Assembly (NCBI RefSeq): GCF_017744155.1
Contig: NZ_JAGHQT010000006.1
Span: forward strand, 124,001 to 188,000
From: Endozoicomonas sp. G2_1
Lineage (GTDB): Bacteria > Pseudomonadota > Gammaproteobacteria > Enterobacterales > Alteromonadaceae
Direction of reading: 5' to 3'
DNA: 64,000 nucleotides
Below, one piece after another: positions 1 through 7,620 of this stretch; the first letter of the stretch is position 1; every line of letters starts with the position of its first letter. The translations under genes and the position numbers were made by a program. The notes under the pieces were generated by a model that worked only from the letters and a program-made list of their open reading frames with translations, did no database searches and had not been told where the DNA came from.

Positions 1-320
1 AAGGAGCTGTCAGAGATTACTGGGAAGAACAAGCACAATCAGACGTGGATGATGCTATTACGTCGGGTATATCGGTCGATGAACTTGAAGACATCCCATA
101 TAAAGCGGAAGAACATTTAGAATCAGTTTTTCAAGATTATCAGATCGATGTATACGATATTATCGGTGAGATAATGGACTATGTTGATTTTGATTCTATT
201 GAAGAATCGGTAAAAGCGGCATACGAAGACGATGGCACATATTATCGAGATAAATATGATAGAGAAAATAGTAGCGTTGAAATCTTTAAAGATGATATTG
301 ATCTATTATTTGAACGCTAA
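1..320 (+). CDS. Partial hypothetical acidic protein (C-terminal part)
   Basis: The reading frame is open from the left edge of the window, so the gene begins outside and only about 105 C-terminal residues are visible. A GTG at 45 could serve as a start, but coding sequence continues upstream of it without a stop. The visible part is strongly acidic, rich in Asp, Glu and Tyr, has no Cys, and shows no membrane segment, signal or motif I recognise. It ends 22 bp before the end of a convergent, damaged gene. Function unknown; that it is a real gene rests on the clean composition and the open frame at the edge. Confidence 0.5.
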   Translation, partial: GAVRDYWEEQAQSDVDDAITSGISVDELEDIPYKAEEHLESVFQDYQIDVYDIIGEIMDYVDFDSIEESVKAAYEDDGTYYRDKYDRENSSVEIFKDDIDLLFER

Positions 321-342
321 TTATTAATCATCAAAAATTGAT

Positions 343-912
343 TTAATACCTCATTTTAGGTACATATTTTAAAATCGACTTTGTTTGACCTGACTTCGTA
401 CCTGAATTTTTACTAATAAACATTGGGTACTCTCTAATTTCAGGAGAGTTATTTCCCCAGTGCAAGTTTTTTTCACTTTGATATATATGAAAGTAAACAT
501 AAAACAACGCATCATAAAATTGATAACCTAAAATAAGGTGGTCAATCAGCGTATAGTCTTTAATTTTTTCAGGCTCTTTACTGGGGTTAAGTTTGGTTTG
601 TAGCTCACTAAATTTTGCTTTTTCTTTATAGAATACGAAAGTAGAAATAGCCACGGCTAACGGCATTGGCGGGAAACTGCTGTTGATATTCTCCATCAGT
701 TTTTGACCGTATTCTTGCAGTAAAAATTCAAGTTCATTAACCAGTTCAACGAGTAAACACTGATTATTAAGCACAAGCTTGTGACCTACTGTCCAAACAG
801 CCCGTGTAGGAACTTTATATTTATCAGAAGTAACTTTGCATTGTTCGGTTGTTATCGTGCTTTCTATTTATGTAATGAGGCGCTCTAATAACGCGTGTTG
901 TTCCTTTACCAT
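343..912 (-). pseudogene. Unknown protein gene interrupted by an in-frame TAA
   Basis: An ATG at 912-910 has a good ribosome binding site (AAGGA, about 7 nt upstream) and starts the peptide MVKEQHALLERLIT, which ends at a TAA at 870-868. The same frame then stays open for 175 codons down to 343, so without this stop the product would be about 189 residues. The downstream part could restart only from GTG at 774, which has no clear ribosome binding site. It contains an aromatic-rich stretch (YQFYDALFYVYFHIYQ) and a basic C-terminus. I do not recognise the family. A nonsense-mutated gene is the simplest reading; a sequencing error or a separately translated 143-residue protein are alternatives. 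Confidence 0.5.
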
Positions 913-930
913 GTCAGTTTCCTTACTTTT

Positions 931-1161
931 TTAGTTTACTGATTGTTTTTCGGATTCGAGGTAAAAACTGGTGGTTGGGTCATGCATGAGATGAAGCTGA
1001 TTGATATCAGCTTTGTTTTGATTGCGAAAGTTGATAAAACAGTTTTGCAATAACGTTTGTTTATTGATGTTTAGATAGTTGGCTAAATCAGCAAAAATAA
1101 ACTTAGCTACGTTATGCCAAGACATTTCACGTAGATTAATATCAGGGGATATACTAAACAC
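931..1161 (-). CDS. Short hypothetical protein, probably the remnant of a longer gene
   Basis: A 76-residue frame starts at GTG 1161. The frame is open upstream for about 24 more codons, to a TGA near 1232, without any ATG, GTG or TTG. This suggests that the 5' end of an older gene has been lost. The stop lies 18 bp before the ATG of the damaged gene at 912, so the two look like an old operon. The sequence has a helical middle (WHNVAKFIFADLANYLNI) followed by CFINFRNQNKADINQLHL. This is faintly like the metal-binding region of Mob-type relaxases, but the histidines are missing. No reliable function. Confidence 0.35.
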   Translation of the reverse strand: MFSISPDINLREMSWHNVAKFIFADLANYLNINKQTLLQNCFINFRNQNKADINQLHLMHDPTTSFYLESEKQSVN

Positions 1162-1315
1162 AAAACTTTGTCCATAGCTTGTGATGTTACACCCGCCCTT
1201 TTTCGCTCTGGCTACGTTTCTATTAGTTATTCAAGAATTGATAGTGGTTATGATTTAAAACTTGCATAACTCACCTTTTGTGGCAGGGTTATGTGATGGA
1301 GTTTTATATAATAAA

Positions 1316-1350
1316 AACCCCTTGAACTTTATAATAAAGTTCAAGGGGTT
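1316..1350 (-). terminator. Rho-independent terminator of the tRNA-Ser pair
   Basis: A very strong inverted repeat pairs AACCCCTTGAACTTTAT with ATAAAGTTCAAGGGGTT. On the minus strand it is followed by TTTTATTAT. It lies 10 bp beyond the 3' end of the second tRNA gene and so ends the tRNA transcript. Confidence 0.9.
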
Positions 1351-1359
1351 CTCTTAATA

Positions 1360-1450
1360 TGGCGGTGAGATAGGGATTTGAACCCTAGAGGGGCTACAAA
1401 CCCCTGCCGGTTTTCAAGACCGGTGCTTTCGACCACTCAGCCATCTCACC
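1360..1450 (-). tRNA. tRNA-Ser (anticodon UGA), second copy of a tandem pair
   Basis: On the minus strand the gene starts GGTGAGA and ends TCTCACC-G-CCA, a perfect 7-bp acceptor stem with an encoded CCA end. The anticodon arm reads CCGGTCTTGAAAACCGG, giving anticodon TGA (UGA) for serine UCN codons. A long variable arm (GGGGTTTGTAGCCCC) and TTCAAATCC in the T loop confirm a class II serine tRNA. The 91-nt gene is identical to the copy at 1519-1609, 68 bp upstream. Confidence 0.97.
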
Positions 1451-1518
1451 TAAACTGTTTTAAGAGTGTTAAGCTCTTTAATTTTTTACTTTCTGGTATC
1501 AACCAAGAAGTAGAAATA

Positions 1519-1609
1519 TGGCGGTGAGATAGGGATTTGAACCCTAGAGGGGCTACAAACCCCTGCCGGTTTTCAAGACCGGTGCTTTCGACCACTCAGC
1601 CATCTCACC
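1519..1609 (-). tRNA. tRNA-Ser (anticodon UGA), first copy of a tandem pair
   Basis: Identical in all 91 positions to the gene at 1360-1450, with the same acceptor stem, UGA anticodon, long variable arm and encoded CCA. It is the promoter-proximal member of a two-gene transcript: the promoter is at 1657-1685 and the terminator at 1316-1350. In E. coli the tRNA-Ser(UGA) gene serT also lies beside yccA and tusE, so this is conserved gammaproteobacterial neighbourhood. Confidence 0.97.
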
Positions 1610-1656
1610 ACGTTGTTTTAAACCAGTGATTTGTCACTTGCTTAAGAACGAGGCGA

Positions 1657-1685
1657 ATATTAAAGTGTCGAAATTAACTTGTAAA
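1657..1685 (-). promoter_or_regulatory. Sigma-70 promoter of the tRNA-Ser pair
   Basis: Read on the minus strand there is TTTACA, a spacer of exactly 17 bp, then TAATAT. A GC-rich discriminator (CGCCTCG) follows, as is usual for stringently controlled stable-RNA promoters. It lies about 50 bp upstream of the first tRNA. Confidence 0.75.
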
Positions 1686-1784
1686 GGGTTAATTTCCGAA
1701 TTTATTACTATTTTGAATCGTTTGCTAAAAAATTAGTCATTCTGATGTCCAATTAAACGAATAATTTAAGGGTTATAACAAATA

Positions 1785-2381
1785 ATGAGCACTAAACCTG
1801 TGTGTCGGTGTCCTTGGCTTGATCAAACAAAACCCGATTATGTCGCCTACCACGATCTGGAATGGGGAGTCCCAGTCTATGACGATAGAAAACTCTTTGA
1901 ATATTTAACACTAGAATCGGCTCAAGCGGGCCTGAGTTGGTACACCATATTAAAACGCCGAGAAGGTTATCGCCGTGCATTTGCCAATTTTGACTATGAG
2001 CAAGTTGCTTGTTTTACCGATGCAGATGTCGATAGATTAGTTGAAGACACCAGCATTATTCGTCATCGCAAGAAAATTGAAGCGACTATAAACAATGCTC
2101 AGTGTTTTATAAAAGTACGAGAAGAGTTCGGCAGCTTCAGTAATTACATGTGGGCATTTGTTGGTGGCAAGACCATAGTCAACCAGTTTAGTAAAATTGA
2201 GGACTACCCTGCTACCACGCCTGAATCTGACGCCTTTAGTAAAGATTTAAAAAAGCGAGGGTTTAAATTTGTCGGTTCAACAATATGTTACGCTCATATG
2301 CAAGCTTGCGGGATGGTTAATGATCACAGCCTAGATTGCTATCGTAGAACAGAAATCATAGAACAATATCAGCAAAGTTAA
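1785..2381 (+). CDS. tag: DNA-3-methyladenine glycosylase I
   Basis: Tag removes 3-methyladenine from alkylated DNA in the first step of base excision repair. The 198-residue protein is close to the E. coli length of 187. The zinc site is intact: a Cys at 9 (RCPWL), His23 in YHDLEWG, and His181 and Cys185 in NDHSLDC. The base-recognition Glu44 sits in LTLESAQAGLSW, and GFKFVGSTICYAHMQACG is a typical C-terminal block. It is a single gene between the divergent tRNA pair and yccA, with about 150 bp to yccA, so it probably has its own promoter. Nothing unusual was seen. Confidence 0.96.
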   Translation: MSTKPVCRCPWLDQTKPDYVAYHDLEWGVPVYDDRKLFEYLTLESAQAGLSWYTILKRREGYRRAFANFDYEQVACFTDADVDRLVEDTSIIRHRKKIEATINNAQCFIKVREEFGSFSNYMWAFVGGKTIVNQFSKIEDYPATTPESDAFSKDLKKRGFKFVGSTICYAHMQACGMVNDHSLDCYRRTEIIEQYQQS

Positions 2382-2531
2382 ACTTGCTTTAACGATGCAC
2401 GTGCCATAATATGTCGCAAGTTACTTAACAATTTGAAACACTAATCAAATCAGTTAAGCGTCAGAATACTTGAACTTTCAGGGATATGGCCTTATCTAAT
2501 AATATGTATTTAACTTGATAGAGGAAAGTTT

Positions 2532-3200
2532 ATGCAATCTAATATGGGTTTTCATGCTGCAAGCCAAAGCTCAGCAATTGAAATTAACAAGGTACTTCGT
2601 AACACTTACATGTTACTGGGTATGACATTAGCCTTTAGTGCTGTAACTGCTGGCATTTCAATGGCGATGAACTTATCTCACATGGCTGCTCTTGTGATGA
2701 CCTTAGTTGCCTTTGGTTTATTGTTTGTAGTGAACAAGCAAGCCGATAAAGCGAGTGGTATTTTTTGGATTTTTGCCTTCACAGGTTTAATGGGTGCGTC
2801 TTTAGGGCCACTTTTAAACGTATACGCGGCAATGCCAGGTGGCGCTTCTTTAATTATGCAAGCATTAGGTGGCACAGCGGTTATCTTTTTTGCTTTATCA
2901 GCCTACGCCTTAACCAGTAAAAAAGACTTCTCATTTATGGGTGGTTTTTTAATGATTGGTTTAATCGTTGTTATTGTTGCAGGTATTGCTAACATCTTCT
3001 TGCAAATTCCTGCATTGTACTTAGCAGGTCGTGCAGCGATTGTATTAATTATGTCTGGTTTAATTTTGTTCGACACTAGCCGTATTATCCACGGTGGTGA
3101 AACAAACTACATTCGTGCGACAGTATCGTTATACTTAAACATCTACAACCTGTTTGTAAGCTTATTACAACTACTAGGTGTTTTTGGTGGCGACGATTAA
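2532..3200 (+). CDS. yccA: BAX inhibitor-1 / YccA family inner-membrane protein
   Basis: The 222-residue protein is almost entirely hydrophobic, with seven probable transmembrane helices from about residue 28 to the end. It matches the YccA/BI-1 family in length, in the soluble N-terminal 20 residues, and in the last helix ending ISLLQLL-type sequence near GVFGGDD. In E. coli YccA is a substrate and modulator of the membrane protease FtsH. GAGGAAAG lies 4-11 nt upstream of the ATG and fixes the start. A strong terminator follows at 3239. Its place between tRNA-Ser(UGA) and the tus genes matches the E. coli order tusE-yccA-serT. Confidence 0.9.
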   Translation: MQSNMGFHAASQSSAIEINKVLRNTYMLLGMTLAFSAVTAGISMAMNLSHMAALVMTLVAFGLLFVVNKQADKASGIFWIFAFTGLMGASLGPLLNVYAAMPGGASLIMQALGGTAVIFFALSAYALTSKKDFSFMGGFLMIGLIVVIVAGIANIFLQIPALYLAGRAAIVLIMSGLILFDTSRIIHGGETNYIRATVSLYLNIYNLFVSLLQLLGVFGGDD

Positions 3201-3238
3201 TTTTCGCTAAAATATTCGCTATACTAGTAGCGTCGTAA

Positions 3239-3266
3239 AAAAGCCCCGTTTACGGGGCTTTTTTAT
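3239..3266 (+). terminator. Rho-independent terminator after yccA
   Basis: The stem AAGCCCCG/CGGGGCTT has the 4-nt loop TTTA and a T tract (TTTTTT) directly after it, about 40 bp beyond the yccA stop. It separates yccA from the tus genes. Confidence 0.92.
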
Positions 3267-3315
3267 TGGTAAATATATAACGAGATGTACAAAACAACCT
3301 AAGACTTAATCAGTT

Positions 3316-3678
3316 ATGCCCTCTCTTGCATTTGTAGTGACAACAGCACCAACAAGCCAAAATACGGCAACGGCAATCAATATTGTGAAAGCCGCTGTAC
3401 AAAATGATATCAACGTAATCGGCGTGTTTTTTTACCAACAAGGTGTACTTAACGCTGCTAAAAATTTGGCGATTCCAAATGACGAATATCAAACTAAGCA
3501 ACATTGGTTACAACTTGCTAGCGAGTTTAATATTCCGCTTCATTTGTGTATTACCGCAGCGGAAAAGCGCGGTTTAACCGATGAGGTTGACGATAGTATT
3601 GAGCAAGCGTTTACGGTGTCTGGCTTAGGTGAACTTGTTACCCTGTCGAGTCAAGCGGATCGAGTAATTCAATTATGA
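3316..3678 (+). CDS. tusD: Sulfurtransferase complex subunit TusD (DsrE family)
   Basis: TusD is the catalytic subunit of the TusBCD heterohexamer. The complex passes persulfide sulfur from TusA to TusE for 2-thiolation of the wobble uridine (mnm5s2U) in tRNA. The 120-residue product has the DsrE-like fold pattern, and its only cysteine is Cys78 (PLHLCIT), the same number as the E. coli catalytic cysteine. The following block (AAEKRGL) and the C-terminal ASQAD-like end (LSSQADRVIQL) are family-typical. It is the first gene of tusD-C-B-E and overlaps tusC by 4 bp (ATGA), which implies translational coupling. No tusA is in the window. Confidence 0.95.
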   Translation: MPSLAFVVTTAPTSQNTATAINIVKAAVQNDINVIGVFFYQQGVLNAAKNLAIPNDEYQTKQHWLQLASEFNIPLHLCITAAEKRGLTDEVDDSIEQAFTVSGLGELVTLSSQADRVIQL

Positions 3679-4055
3679 TGCAAACGGATCAACAGATGAC
3701 CAAGTCTATTGCAATAGTTAATGCTAACGGGCCTCTTTCTACCAATGGCGGTAAAGATTCATTGGATGCCGCATTAATTTACGGCTCCTATGAACAGCCG
3801 GTATCCTTGTTTTTTCACGCAGATGGCGTATTTCAACTTATACAGGGAAATAACTTGTCATCGATTGAACAAAAAGATTATTTAAAAACCTTTGAGGCAT
3901 TAACGTTTTACGATATCGAAAATATTTATTGTTGTGGTCAAAGTCTCGCGCAACGAGGGCTAGAGCAAGATTTTGCTATTGAAGACGTGCAAGTGGTTAA
4001 TATTGATGATTTCGCAACTAAACTCGCTGAGCATCAGATTATACTAAGGTTTTAG
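3675..4055 (+). CDS. tusC: Sulfurtransferase complex subunit TusC
   Basis: A DsrF-like, non-catalytic subunit of the TusBCD tRNA-thiolation relay. Its 126 residues include the family pattern AIVNANGP, then DSLDAALIYGSYEQPVSLFF and DGVFQL. The annotated ATG overlaps the tusD stop. An internal ATG at 3696 (MTKSIAIV) is equally close to the usual N-terminus, so the first seven residues are uncertain. It sits between tusD and tusB, with a 66-bp gap before tusB. Confidence 0.93.
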   Translation: MMQTDQQMTKSIAIVNANGPLSTNGGKDSLDAALIYGSYEQPVSLFFHADGVFQLIQGNNLSSIEQKDYLKTFEALTFYDIENIYCCGQSLAQRGLEQDFAIEDVQVVNIDDFATKLAEHQIILRF

Positions 4056-4121
4056 TAACGGGTTTTAATAAAAGTTTCAAACACAAGGCTTTAACACAAA
4101 CGTGTTAATCTAAATTTTATT

Positions 4122-4415
4122 ATGAGTGTATTACATTTAGTAAGAACGTCAGGCTTTAGCGATACTAATTTTACTCAGTGTCTTGAGCTGTTACTAAAGA
4201 ACGATGGCATCGCGTTAATCGACGACGGTTGTTATAACCTAGCGCACCCAGCATGGCGAGAGGCCATTTCTAAAATATCGCTTGAGCAATGTTTTTTCAT
4301 TGGCACACACGCACATGCCAGAGCAATAAAGGACACCTCTGAGGCTACCAATATTGGATTGACTGAGCTCAACCAATTGTTTTTGAAATTTGATACGGTA
4401 ATGACATGGCAATAA
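4122..4415 (+). CDS. tusB: Sulfurtransferase complex subunit TusB (DsrH family)
   Basis: A 97-residue DsrH-like protein starting MSVLHLV, with ending FDTVMTWQ like the usual TusB ending (TW near the C-terminus). It is the third subunit of TusBCD. The stop overlaps the tusE start by 10 bp (4406-4415), so the two are translated as a unit. Confidence 0.92.
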   Translation: MSVLHLVRTSGFSDTNFTQCLELLLKNDGIALIDDGCYNLAHPAWREAISKISLEQCFFIGTHAHARAIKDTSEATNIGLTELNQLFLKFDTVMTWQ

Positions 4416-4738
4416 CATTTAACAACAAAGAGATAGCGCTAGACAAACACGGTTACTTAGTTAATAGCGACGATTGGCAGGCTGAGTTAGCGCCAATATT
4501 GGCGGAATCAGATGGTATTGAACTAACCGAAAATCATTGGGAAGTAGTCAACTTTGTTAGAGCGTTTTACTTAAAGTACAACACTTCCCCTGCTATTCGC
4601 GCATTAACTAAAGCAATGAAAGCTGAATTTGGCGAAGAAAAAGCCAGCAGCCGATACTTGTATCGCCTATTTCCTGATGGCCCAGCAAAACAAGCGACCA
4701 AATATGCAGGCTTACCTAAGCCCGCACGTTGTATTTAG
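4406..4738 (+). CDS. tusE: TusE / DsrC-like sulfur carrier protein
   Basis: TusE takes sulfur from TusBCD and delivers it to MnmA for tRNA 2-thiouridine synthesis. The 110-residue protein has the DsrC-type helical core ([23 protein letters not shown]) and [24 protein letters not shown]. It ends with the essential penultimate cysteine (Cys109, PARCI). It overlaps tusB by 10 bp. As the last gene of the cluster it is followed by a minus-strand gene and the bidirectional hairpin at 5053. Confidence 0.95.
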   Translation: MAITFNNKEIALDKHGYLVNSDDWQAELAPILAESDGIELTENHWEVVNFVRAFYLKYNTSPAIRALTKAMKAEFGEEKASSRYLYRLFPDGPAKQATKYAGLPKPARCI

Positions 4739-4762
4739 TTTTACAGATGAAAAAGACCTAAA

Positions 4763-5026
4763 CTAGGCTTTTATATTAACGTTTTGACCAAGGGTTGGGG
4801 TTGGTGGTGTTGGTAAGGTGTTTACCACTGCCGATTCAACGAGATCAATAGCTAACTCACCAACCAGCTCTTGCTGACTTTTCTCAAGGCTTACTGCAAT
4901 CAATTCATTACCAGTGGTAATTTCTCGATTAACCGCTGGTGATCCATTTATTGATAAGGTCATTGTTCGATATACTCCATTGGTTACTGCTATCTCAGTT
5001 AATATCGGCATCACGAGTAATAACAT
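4763..5026 (-). CDS. Small hypothetical protein with hydrophobic N-terminus
   Basis: An 87-residue frame with a short hydrophobic N-terminus (MLLLVMPILTEIAV) and a Pro/Thr-rich C-terminal stretch (LPTPPTPTLGQN). It has no recognised family. The start has only a weak, distant AGGGT upstream, and the frame lies between the terminator at 5053 and the convergent tusE end. It could also start at the internal ATG whose product begins MTLSING. Real but lineage-specific is possible; a chance frame is not excluded. Confidence 0.4.
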   Translation of the reverse strand: MLLLVMPILTEIAVTNGVYRTMTLSINGSPAVNREITTGNELIAVSLEKSQQELVGELAIDLVESAVVNTLPTPPTPTLGQNVNIKA

Positions 5027-5051
5027 TAGACAATTTATTACCCTAAAACAA

Positions 5052-5079
5052 AAAAACGCTGACCTAAGTCAGCGTTTTT
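5052..5079. terminator. Bidirectional terminator after the long GAPDH gene
   Basis: The stem AACGCTGAC/GTCAGCGTT with loop CTAA is flanked by A6 on the left and T5 on the right, so it works on both strands. It lies 20 bp beyond the minus-strand GAPDH stop. Confidence 0.88.
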
Positions 5080-5098
5080 GTTATCAGTAACTCAACAA

Positions 5099-6547
5099 TT
5101 ACTTACCCGGTAATGTTGGTACATGGACATCAGCCATGTCGTGCATTACTTGCACTACCTGACAGCTGTAACCAAATTCGTTATCGTACCAAACGTAAAG
5201 TACAGCACGGTCACCATCAACAATCGTTGCTTGTGAATCAACAACACCTGCATAACGAGAACCAACTAAGTCAGTTGATACAATTTCGGTTGACGCTGTG
5301 TAGTCAACTTGGTTTTGTAGCGGTGAATGAAGTGAAATGTTACGCAAGTAATCGTTCAAACCTTCAGTGTCAGTCGCTTCTTTCAGGTTAAGGTTCATGA
5401 TTGCCATTGAAACGTTTGGCGTAGGTACGCGAATAGCGTTACCCGTTAACAAACCTTTAAGCTCTGGAAGTGCTTTAGCAACCGCTTTAGCGGCACCAGT
5501 AGACGTAATAACCATGTTTAATGGTGCGCTGCGACCGCGACGAGGTGATTTGTGGTAGTTGTCGATAAGGTTTTGGTCATTGGTATATGAGTGAACCGTT
5601 TCAACGTGGCCATTGCGAATACCAAAGCGATCATTAACTGCTTTAAGTACCGGCGTAATAGCGTTAGTTGTACAGCTTGCCGCAGAAATGATTTTGTCTT
5701 CTGGTAAAATCATGTCGTGGTTTACGCCGTATACGATGTTTTTAATATCGCCTTTGGCGGGCGCCGTTAGTAGTACTTTATCAACACCTTTTGATTGTAA
5801 ATGTTGACCAAGACCTTCTTCGTCACTCCAAATACCTGTGTTATCAACAACTAATGCGTTTTTAATACCGTATTCTGTGTAATCAATTTCAGCTGGTGAT
5901 TTGGCATAAATAACTTTAATAAACGCGCCATTTGCTTTGATAACGTTGTTTTCTTCGTCGATAGTAATGCTACCGTTGAATGGACCGTGAACAGAGTCAC
6001 GACGCAATAAGCTAGCACGCTTAGCTAAGTCACCGGCTTTACCTGGGCGAATAACAATCGCACGCAAGTTTAAACGTGAGCTAGGGCCAGCACGTTCGAT
6101 AAGTAAACGAGCTAAAATACGACCGATACGGCCAAAGCCGTATAAAACAACGTCTTTTGCTTCTTCGTCGTCACCAGGCTTAGCAATATCGGCTAATTCT
6201 TTTTCTAAATATTGTTCAATTGATAAACCGTTAGCAGCACCGGCAAATAAATAACGGTAAGCTAATTTACCAATATCTACACGACCGTGGGCTAGGTCCA
6301 TTTTGCTTAATGCTTCAACAAAAGGGTAACTTTCACGTAAACGCAATTTACTTTCTTCATGCAAAGCAACAGATTTGTGTGCTTTGATAATATCAATAGG
6401 AGATGCATTTACTAATGGCTTGCCGTAAATAGTGATCTCAATGCCTTTATTCCTAAAAAGCTGGCCAACAATAGGTTGCATGTTTTCAGCAAGAGTTTGG
6501 CGTTCTTGCCAACTCGATTGATACTGTTCCTCAAGTTGAGATGTCAT
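5099..6547 (-). CDS. Long glyceraldehyde-3-phosphate dehydrogenase paralogue
   Basis: A 482-residue GAPDH, about 140 residues longer than classical enzymes. The first 130 residues are an extra, mainly helical, charged domain. The Rossmann motif YGFGRIGRILARLL starts near 136 and the catalytic cysteine is Cys292 in SAASCTTNAITP. The C-terminal signature WYDNEFGYSCQV is present. Where classical NAD-dependent enzymes have an Asp after the second strand (Gap at 9941 has GIND), this protein has AIVIRPGK, so altered cofactor use, perhaps NADP, is likely. Long GAPDHs of this kind occur in Shewanella, Vibrio and Colwellia relatives. A biosynthetic or gluconeogenic role is an inference. Single gene with its own terminator. 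Confidence 0.9.
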   Translation of the reverse strand: MTSQLEEQYQSSWQERQTLAENMQPIVGQLFRNKGIEITIYGKPLVNASPIDIIKAHKSVALHEESKLRLRESYPFVEALSKMDLAHGRVDIGKLAYRYLFAGAANGLSIEQYLEKELADIAKPGDDEEAKDVVLYGFGRIGRILARLLIERAGPSSRLNLRAIVIRPGKAGDLAKRASLLRRDSVHGPFNGSITIDEENNVIKANGAFIKVIYAKSPAEIDYTEYGIKNALVVDNTGIWSDEEGLGQHLQSKGVDKVLLTAPAKGDIKNIVYGVNHDMILPEDKIISAASCTTNAITPVLKAVNDRFGIRNGHVETVHSYTNDQNLIDNYHKSPRRGRSAPLNMVITSTGAAKAVAKALPELKGLLTGNAIRVPTPNVSMAIMNLNLKEATDTEGLNDYLRNISLHSPLQNQVDYTASTEIVSTDLVGSRYAGVVDSQATIVDGDRAVLYVWYDNEFGYSCQVVQVMHDMADVHVPTLPGK

Positions 6548-6580
6548 TCTTTAAACCTTTTATTTCAGTCAATTAAACAG

Positions 6581-6613
6581 TAGTCTATAACCATAGATAT
6601 TTACTATAGACTA
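6581..6613. promoter_or_regulatory. 33-bp inverted repeat upstream of the long GAPDH gene
   Basis: TAGTCTATA at 6581-6589 is repeated as its exact inverse TATAGACTA at 6605-6613, 15 bp apart, with a smaller CTATAACCATAG palindrome inside. It lies 34-66 bp before the GAPDH start codon, where an operator would be expected, in the region shared with the divergent lipoprotein gene. It does not match the HexR palindrome. Confidence 0.5.
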
Positions 6614-6702
6614 GATAGCGTAAAGCGCGGACATTGTAATGGAACGTGAAATATTTCGCCAGCGATTACAAAAACTATTTTTAACTAAGTCATAATCAAC
6701 TC

Positions 6703-7518
6703 ATGAAAGCAAAATTTGCAATAATACCCATGCTATTTATTGGCATGTCAGGATGCGACAACGGCCCTTCAATGGCTGAAATGTGTGAATTGGACGCACA
6801 AATATGCCTCGATATTCAAGAAGATAATTGGTGTAAAAAAGAGCGTAAGGCCATGCTAATGGCAAACACCGACATGCATCTAGCAAAAGATAACTATGAA
6901 AAAGAAGGTAAAACCTATGAATTGTTGTTGTCTTTAGAGACTTATGCTGACTGTATGGGCTTAGCCTCGCAAATTGAGCACATCAAATTAAAAGAGAAAA
7001 AGACCAAACGCACTAATAATTACTTGAATGCAAAAAAACACATTGAAGAGATTTCAGAACAACACATTGACTCAGAGCACCCACTGATACTCTATTTTTT
7101 GTGGTCTCGCTATCAAAATACGACAGCACTTGAAGACTTTCTTGATATGGAAGGAAGCGTGGCATTGGAAAGCCCAGAAGCACAATTACACTTGGCTACG
7201 TATTACGCGAAAAGAGATCGTGAGAAAACCTTAAGTTTACTCTTTCACGCGCTTGAACTTTATCAGGAAGGTGACGTGGTCAACTACGAAATATTCAAAT
7301 CTATCGCGACCATCTTTACCGATAAAAAAGAGTATAAACAAGCGTATATCTGGTTAAAGGTGTTAAATTTATACGCACCACAAGACCAAGAACTCAACGA
7401 AGCCAACTTGGCAAGTTATGCGCAAAGTTTTAACTTAAATGCGACTTTTCTCGATCAAGTTGCTAATAAAACACTCGAAAAAATTAATCAGGGCCAGTTT
7501 ACAGCACCACGCTTCTAA
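6703..7518 (+). CDS. Putative lipoprotein, DUF2989-like
   Basis: The 271-residue product starts with a short signal peptide ending in a lipobox-like GMSGC (Cys18), so it is probably an envelope lipoprotein. The mature N-terminus is rich in Cys and acidic residues (MCELDAQICLDIQEDNWCKKER). This resembles the DUF2989 proteins found in Shewanella and Vibrio. The remainder is helical with TPR-like spacing (AQLHLATYYAKRDREKTLSLLFHALELY, then YKQAYIWLKVLNLYAP), suggesting a scaffold. Function is not known. It is divergent from the GAPDH gene and ends at a terminator shared with msrB. Confidence 0.7.
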   Translation: MKAKFAIIPMLFIGMSGCDNGPSMAEMCELDAQICLDIQEDNWCKKERKAMLMANTDMHLAKDNYEKEGKTYELLLSLETYADCMGLASQIEHIKLKEKKTKRTNNYLNAKKHIEEISEQHIDSEHPLILYFLWSRYQNTTALEDFLDMEGSVALESPEAQLHLATYYAKRDREKTLSLLFHALELYQEGDVVNYEIFKSIATIFTDKKEYKQAYIWLKVLNLYAPQDQELNEANLASYAQSFNLNATFLDQVANKTLEKINQGQFTAPRF

Positions 7519-7572
7519 TTCATTTCCTTTGATAAAAAATAGACGCAGTATTATCCCCCCTAGTTCCAAACT

Positions 7573-7605
7573 AAAAAGCGAGTGAATTATCACTCGCTTT
7601 TTTCG
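7573..7605. terminator. Bidirectional terminator between the lipoprotein gene and msrB
   Basis: The stem AAAAAGCGAGTG/CACTCGCTTTTT has loop AATTAT and A or T runs on both sides. It lies between two converging genes. Confidence 0.92.
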
Positions 7606-7620
7606 TTAAATAGAAGCCAG

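Noticed and set aside
931-1161. Assigning the 76-residue fragment as a relaxase
   Set aside because: The resemblance is limited to a short stretch and the metal-binding histidines are missing. It is mentioned as a hint only.
1-1359. Attachment site formed by a repeat of the tRNA-Ser 3' end
   Set aside because: No copy of the tRNA 3' sequence was found to the left of the tRNAs within the window.
5113-5807. Three plus-strand open frames inside the long GAPDH gene
   Set aside because: They are antisense to a well-conserved enzyme, have no ribosome sites and no protein-like composition. They are shadows of the minus-strand reading frame.
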